Below, piece after piece: positions 62,155-64,000 of a stretch of DNA of 64,000 nt (position 1 is its first letter; the number at the start of each line of letters is the position of its first letter). The notes under the pieces are model-generated. The model was given only the letters and a program-made list of their open reading frames with translations, did not search any database and was not told the origin of the DNA. A program made the position numbers and the translations under genes. The stretch comes from Weissella cibaria KACC 11862 (lineage in GTDB: Bacteria; Bacillota; Bacilli; Lactobacillales; Lactobacillaceae), in contig NZ_AEKT01000012.1 of the NCBI RefSeq assembly GCF_000193635.1, positions 34,816 through 98,815 on the forward strand, in the 5' to 3' direction.

Positions 62155-62874
62155 ATGCTTGAGACATTTATACAACAATGGTTAATCATGTCAGATTATG
62201 ATTACACTGTTGATGATCGGTTTGTTCAGAAAGCACGGGCGTACGGTGTGGATTTTAGTGAACAATATGTGGCAATTGTGGTCGAGGGGAACCGCAATCA
62301 TTTGCCAAATCAGCGCTTAGCTTTTGACTTGGATCACTTACGACGGGTTTATATTTTTCCGTTGACGGGGGTACATGAATTTTTGGCAACGTTGCCGGAA
62401 CATGCCTTAGCGGGGGTTAGTCGGCCACACTTTGATTTAACAAAAAGCATCAAAGAGGCGGTGTTTGCGTTAGCATTAACCAGTCCGGTAATTGAGGAAA
62501 TGAAAATTGTCTTTTACGAAGACGTAGTTGATTTGGCGCAAGTTGTGGAAGCTGGTGTCGCCTATCCGCAGGTCGAACAATTCTTAAAGGATCGGGTCGA
62601 TGAGGAAGTCCAGGTTACCTTGTGGCTGTACGGCACGTTAGGTCATTCAATGAGTGAATTAAGTGACACCTTGCATGTTCATCGGCGAACAGTCCAATAT
62701 CGGCTAGACAAAATTGCCCAATTAACGGATTTGAATCCGCGGGTACCTGCTGAAATCTTACCGCTGCTTGTGTCATATATGCGGCTGAAGACGGCCGTCA
62801 TAGTACCGGCGCTAACCGCGCAATTGCAACGAATAACCACTGACTTGCAGGCACGTGATGTGGCGACGAGTTAA
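62155..62874 (+). CDS. PucR/CdaR-type transcriptional regulator
   Basis: A 239-residue protein. The C-terminal HTH of the PucR/CdaR class (LYGTLGHSMSELSDTLHVHR followed by RTVQYRLDKIAQLT, about residues 157-190) is clear. The N-terminal part (about 1-150) is a probable sensory region of the GAF-like or unknown type. GGAGGG seven bases before the ATG at 62155 sets the start. Members often respond to purine or sugar-acid breakdown products; the target is unknown here. It is ahead of an EAL protein. Confidence 0.75.
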   Translation: MLETFIQQWLIMSDYDYTVDDRFVQKARAYGVDFSEQYVAIVVEGNRNHLPNQRLAFDLDHLRRVYIFPLTGVHEFLATLPEHALAGVSRPHFDLTKSIKEAVFALALTSPVIEEMKIVFYEDVVDLAQVVEAGVAYPQVEQFLKDRVDEEVQVTLWLYGTLGHSMSELSDTLHVHRRTVQYRLDKIAQLTDLNPRVPAEILPLLVSYMRLKTAVIVPALTAQLQRITTDLQARDVATS

Positions 62875-62900
62875 TAGTAAATATAAATACCGGGTAAATT

Positions 62901-62930
62901 GGCAGTCACACAGCGAGGTGACTGCCTTTT
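62901..62930 (+). terminator. Terminator after PucR-type gene
   Basis: GGCAGTCAC pairs with GTGACTGCC around ACAGCGAG, followed by TTTT. Confidence 0.88.
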
Positions 62931-63062
62931 GTACGTTTAAGGGGCTGACTATTTTTTTCGAAAAACCAAGTTGCGAGTTCGCAACAAGGCTAACGTAAAA
63001 ATGAGCCGGTTAGTATTCCGAAATACAGGCATACTTGAATGACAACAATAAAGGAGTCATGT

Positions 63063-63779
63063 ATGACTGACAAAGTACAAAGTAAGTTATATTTCCAAGG
63101 ACAGCAAATTATTGCCTTGGAAGGAAAGACAAGTAAAGAATATGAGCTATTGATGCGCCGCGATATTGATGGGGTGGCAAGATTTCCTTATCAAGAATTT
63201 ATCACAACGATGACAGATCATGACCAGCATAAGCAATATGTTACAGAGCTTGCAGTCATTCTGCCAAAGGTTTTGAGTCATAATCCCAACTATACATTTT
63301 CATTTAATTTGGATTATCAGGAATTGTTTTATGAGGAAACCTTTACGCTATTTGAACAGATTGATCCAGCGCTGCGGTCACGATTAAAGCTTGAACTCAC
63401 AGAACGGTTACCGCTGAATCGGACGAATGCATACGACGAATTCTTACCCAAAGTACAGCTAGAACGATTATCCGCGCTTGGCTATCAGTTGGTGCTTGAC
63501 GATTTCTTAGCGGGCGTCAATTCGTTGGCTGGTTTGTTTGAGGTGCCACACCTGATTAGTCGAATTAAGATTTCTGTCTTGCATCTCAAGCGTTTCTTAC
63601 CGATCGATACCATCATCGACATTATTAATTTGATTGTGACAGCCATCGATGATATGGCCTTAGAGGTCGTTATTGAAGGAGTTGAAGATAGTGATTTGAT
63701 AAAAGATTTGCCAACGTCATGGCGGCAACAATCTTTCTATTACTCAAGTCCGGTAAACGTTGAACCGATTACATTCTAA
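63063..63779 (+). CDS. EAL-domain protein (cyclic di-GMP phosphodiesterase)
   Basis: A 238-residue protein consisting almost only of an EAL domain. Catalytic elements are retained: ExLxR as YELLMRR (about residues 28-34), Asn in FSFNLDYQEL, Glu in LKLELTER, DDF in LVLDDFLAGVNS, Lys in SRIKIS and ExVE in VVIEGVED. It is expected to cleave c-di-GMP to pGpG. There is no GGDEF domain and no membrane helix. AAGGAG lies before the ATG at 63063. A membrane protein gene starts 18 bases downstream and may encode its signalling partner. Confidence 0.82.
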   Translation: MTDKVQSKLYFQGQQIIALEGKTSKEYELLMRRDIDGVARFPYQEFITTMTDHDQHKQYVTELAVILPKVLSHNPNYTFSFNLDYQELFYEETFTLFEQIDPALRSRLKLELTERLPLNRTNAYDEFLPKVQLERLSALGYQLVLDDFLAGVNSLAGLFEVPHLISRIKISVLHLKRFLPIDTIIDIINLIVTAIDDMALEVVIEGVEDSDLIKDLPTSWRQQSFYYSSPVNVEPITF

Positions 63780-63797
63780 TTCGGAGGGACTGAGCAT

Positions 63798-64000
63798 TTG
63801 GAAACGTTAATTTACGAATTTATTGGTGAGCATATGATTGCCAAATTACTATGTTTACCTTCGATTATTGGCGTCATTTTTATCATGCAATTTGGTTTGC
63901 AACGACGTTTTATGAATAACCAAACAATGTATCTGGTTACGTATACCTTGAATTTCGTGGCCTGGTTAGTGATTGCCAAAATTGTGTTTAATGATTTACA
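63798..64000 (+). CDS. N-terminal part of a membrane protein (truncated by window)
   Basis: Starting at TTG 63798, nine bases after GGAGGG, the frame runs open to the window end. It encodes at least two membrane segments (CLPSIIGVIFIMQFGLQ and LNFVAWLVIAKIVF). It directly follows the EAL gene and is probably in its operon. A membrane-bound GGDEF protein or another c-di-GMP component would be typical, but that part is outside the window. Confidence 0.5.
   Translation, partial: METLIYEFIGEHMIAKLLCLPSIIGVIFIMQFGLQRRFMNNQTMYLVTYTLNFVAWLVIAKIVFNDL

Noticed and set aside
1-64000. CRISPR array, tRNA or rRNA genes, plasmid origin
   Set aside because: No regularly spaced repeats, cloverleaf sequences or rRNA segments were recognised on either strand.

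Overview
The window reads as chromosome of a low-to-mid GC lactic acid bacterium, most likely a Weissella-type heterofermenter. This is an inference from several things: strong TTG/AAG codon bias in the highly expressed genes, a MurE without the DNPR motif of DAP-adding enzymes, a gluconate/pyruvate-oxidase block, the Lactobacillales/Bacillus gene order ymfF-ymfH-rodZ-pgsA-cinA-recA and the order yhaO-yhaN-yhaM. No rRNA, tRNA or CRISPR array was recognised.

Layout. 1-16.4 kb is housekeeping: the end of gatA, gatB, a diacylglycerol-kinase-like gene, a divergent manganese/zinc-type ABC importer, folC-rdgB-murE, a small DUF2187-like gene with argS, and a heterodimeric ABC exporter whose first subunit has the degenerate ATP site. 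16.4-21.1 kb is a foreign island (Lactococcus-like in style): a YhgE-type membrane protein with a small membrane partner, a divergent Rrf2 regulator with a cluster of GGATA/TATCC palindromes, a membrane protein, fragments and a decayed tyrosine integrase. 21.1-30.5 kb holds an NAD-dependent epimerase-like gene, argR, a class A PBP, a YlbF-family gene, a RelB-type antitoxin with a frameshifted toxin, and yhaO-yhaN-yhaM. 30.5-37.6 kb is a carbon block: gluconokinase, two gluconate permeases and pyruvate oxidase, with CcpA-type cre sites before gntK and the second gntP. 37.6-47.9 kb carries the M16-like pair, rodZ, pgsA, a stand-alone CinA C-terminal domain, recA, helD and coaA. 47.9-54.8 kb holds two secreted cell-wall proteins (LysM/Apf-like and LysM/CAP), each preceded by a perfect WalR-type box, plus an MFS exporter with its DUF4811 partner, a cold-shock gene and a pseudouridine synthase.

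54.8-64 kb is the most regulatory part: pepS, then a long regulator gene with two Rgg/PlcR-like HTH modules in one chain, broken by one missing base in an A6 tract. It is followed directly by an unlisted 45-codon gene for an exported peptide, a strong promoter inside the end of that peptide gene driving a short terminated transcript, and an Mga-like regulator. I regard this regulator-peptide-Mga locus as the best candidate for an undescribed cell-cell signalling system. It is followed by an IS1182-like element whose transposase has three in-frame stops, a PucR/CdaR-type regulator, an EAL (c-di-GMP phosphodiesterase) protein and the start of a membrane protein.

Family names rest on motifs read by eye; no database search was possible. 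Start codons were chosen by ribosome-binding-site spacing and several differ from the longest open frame.
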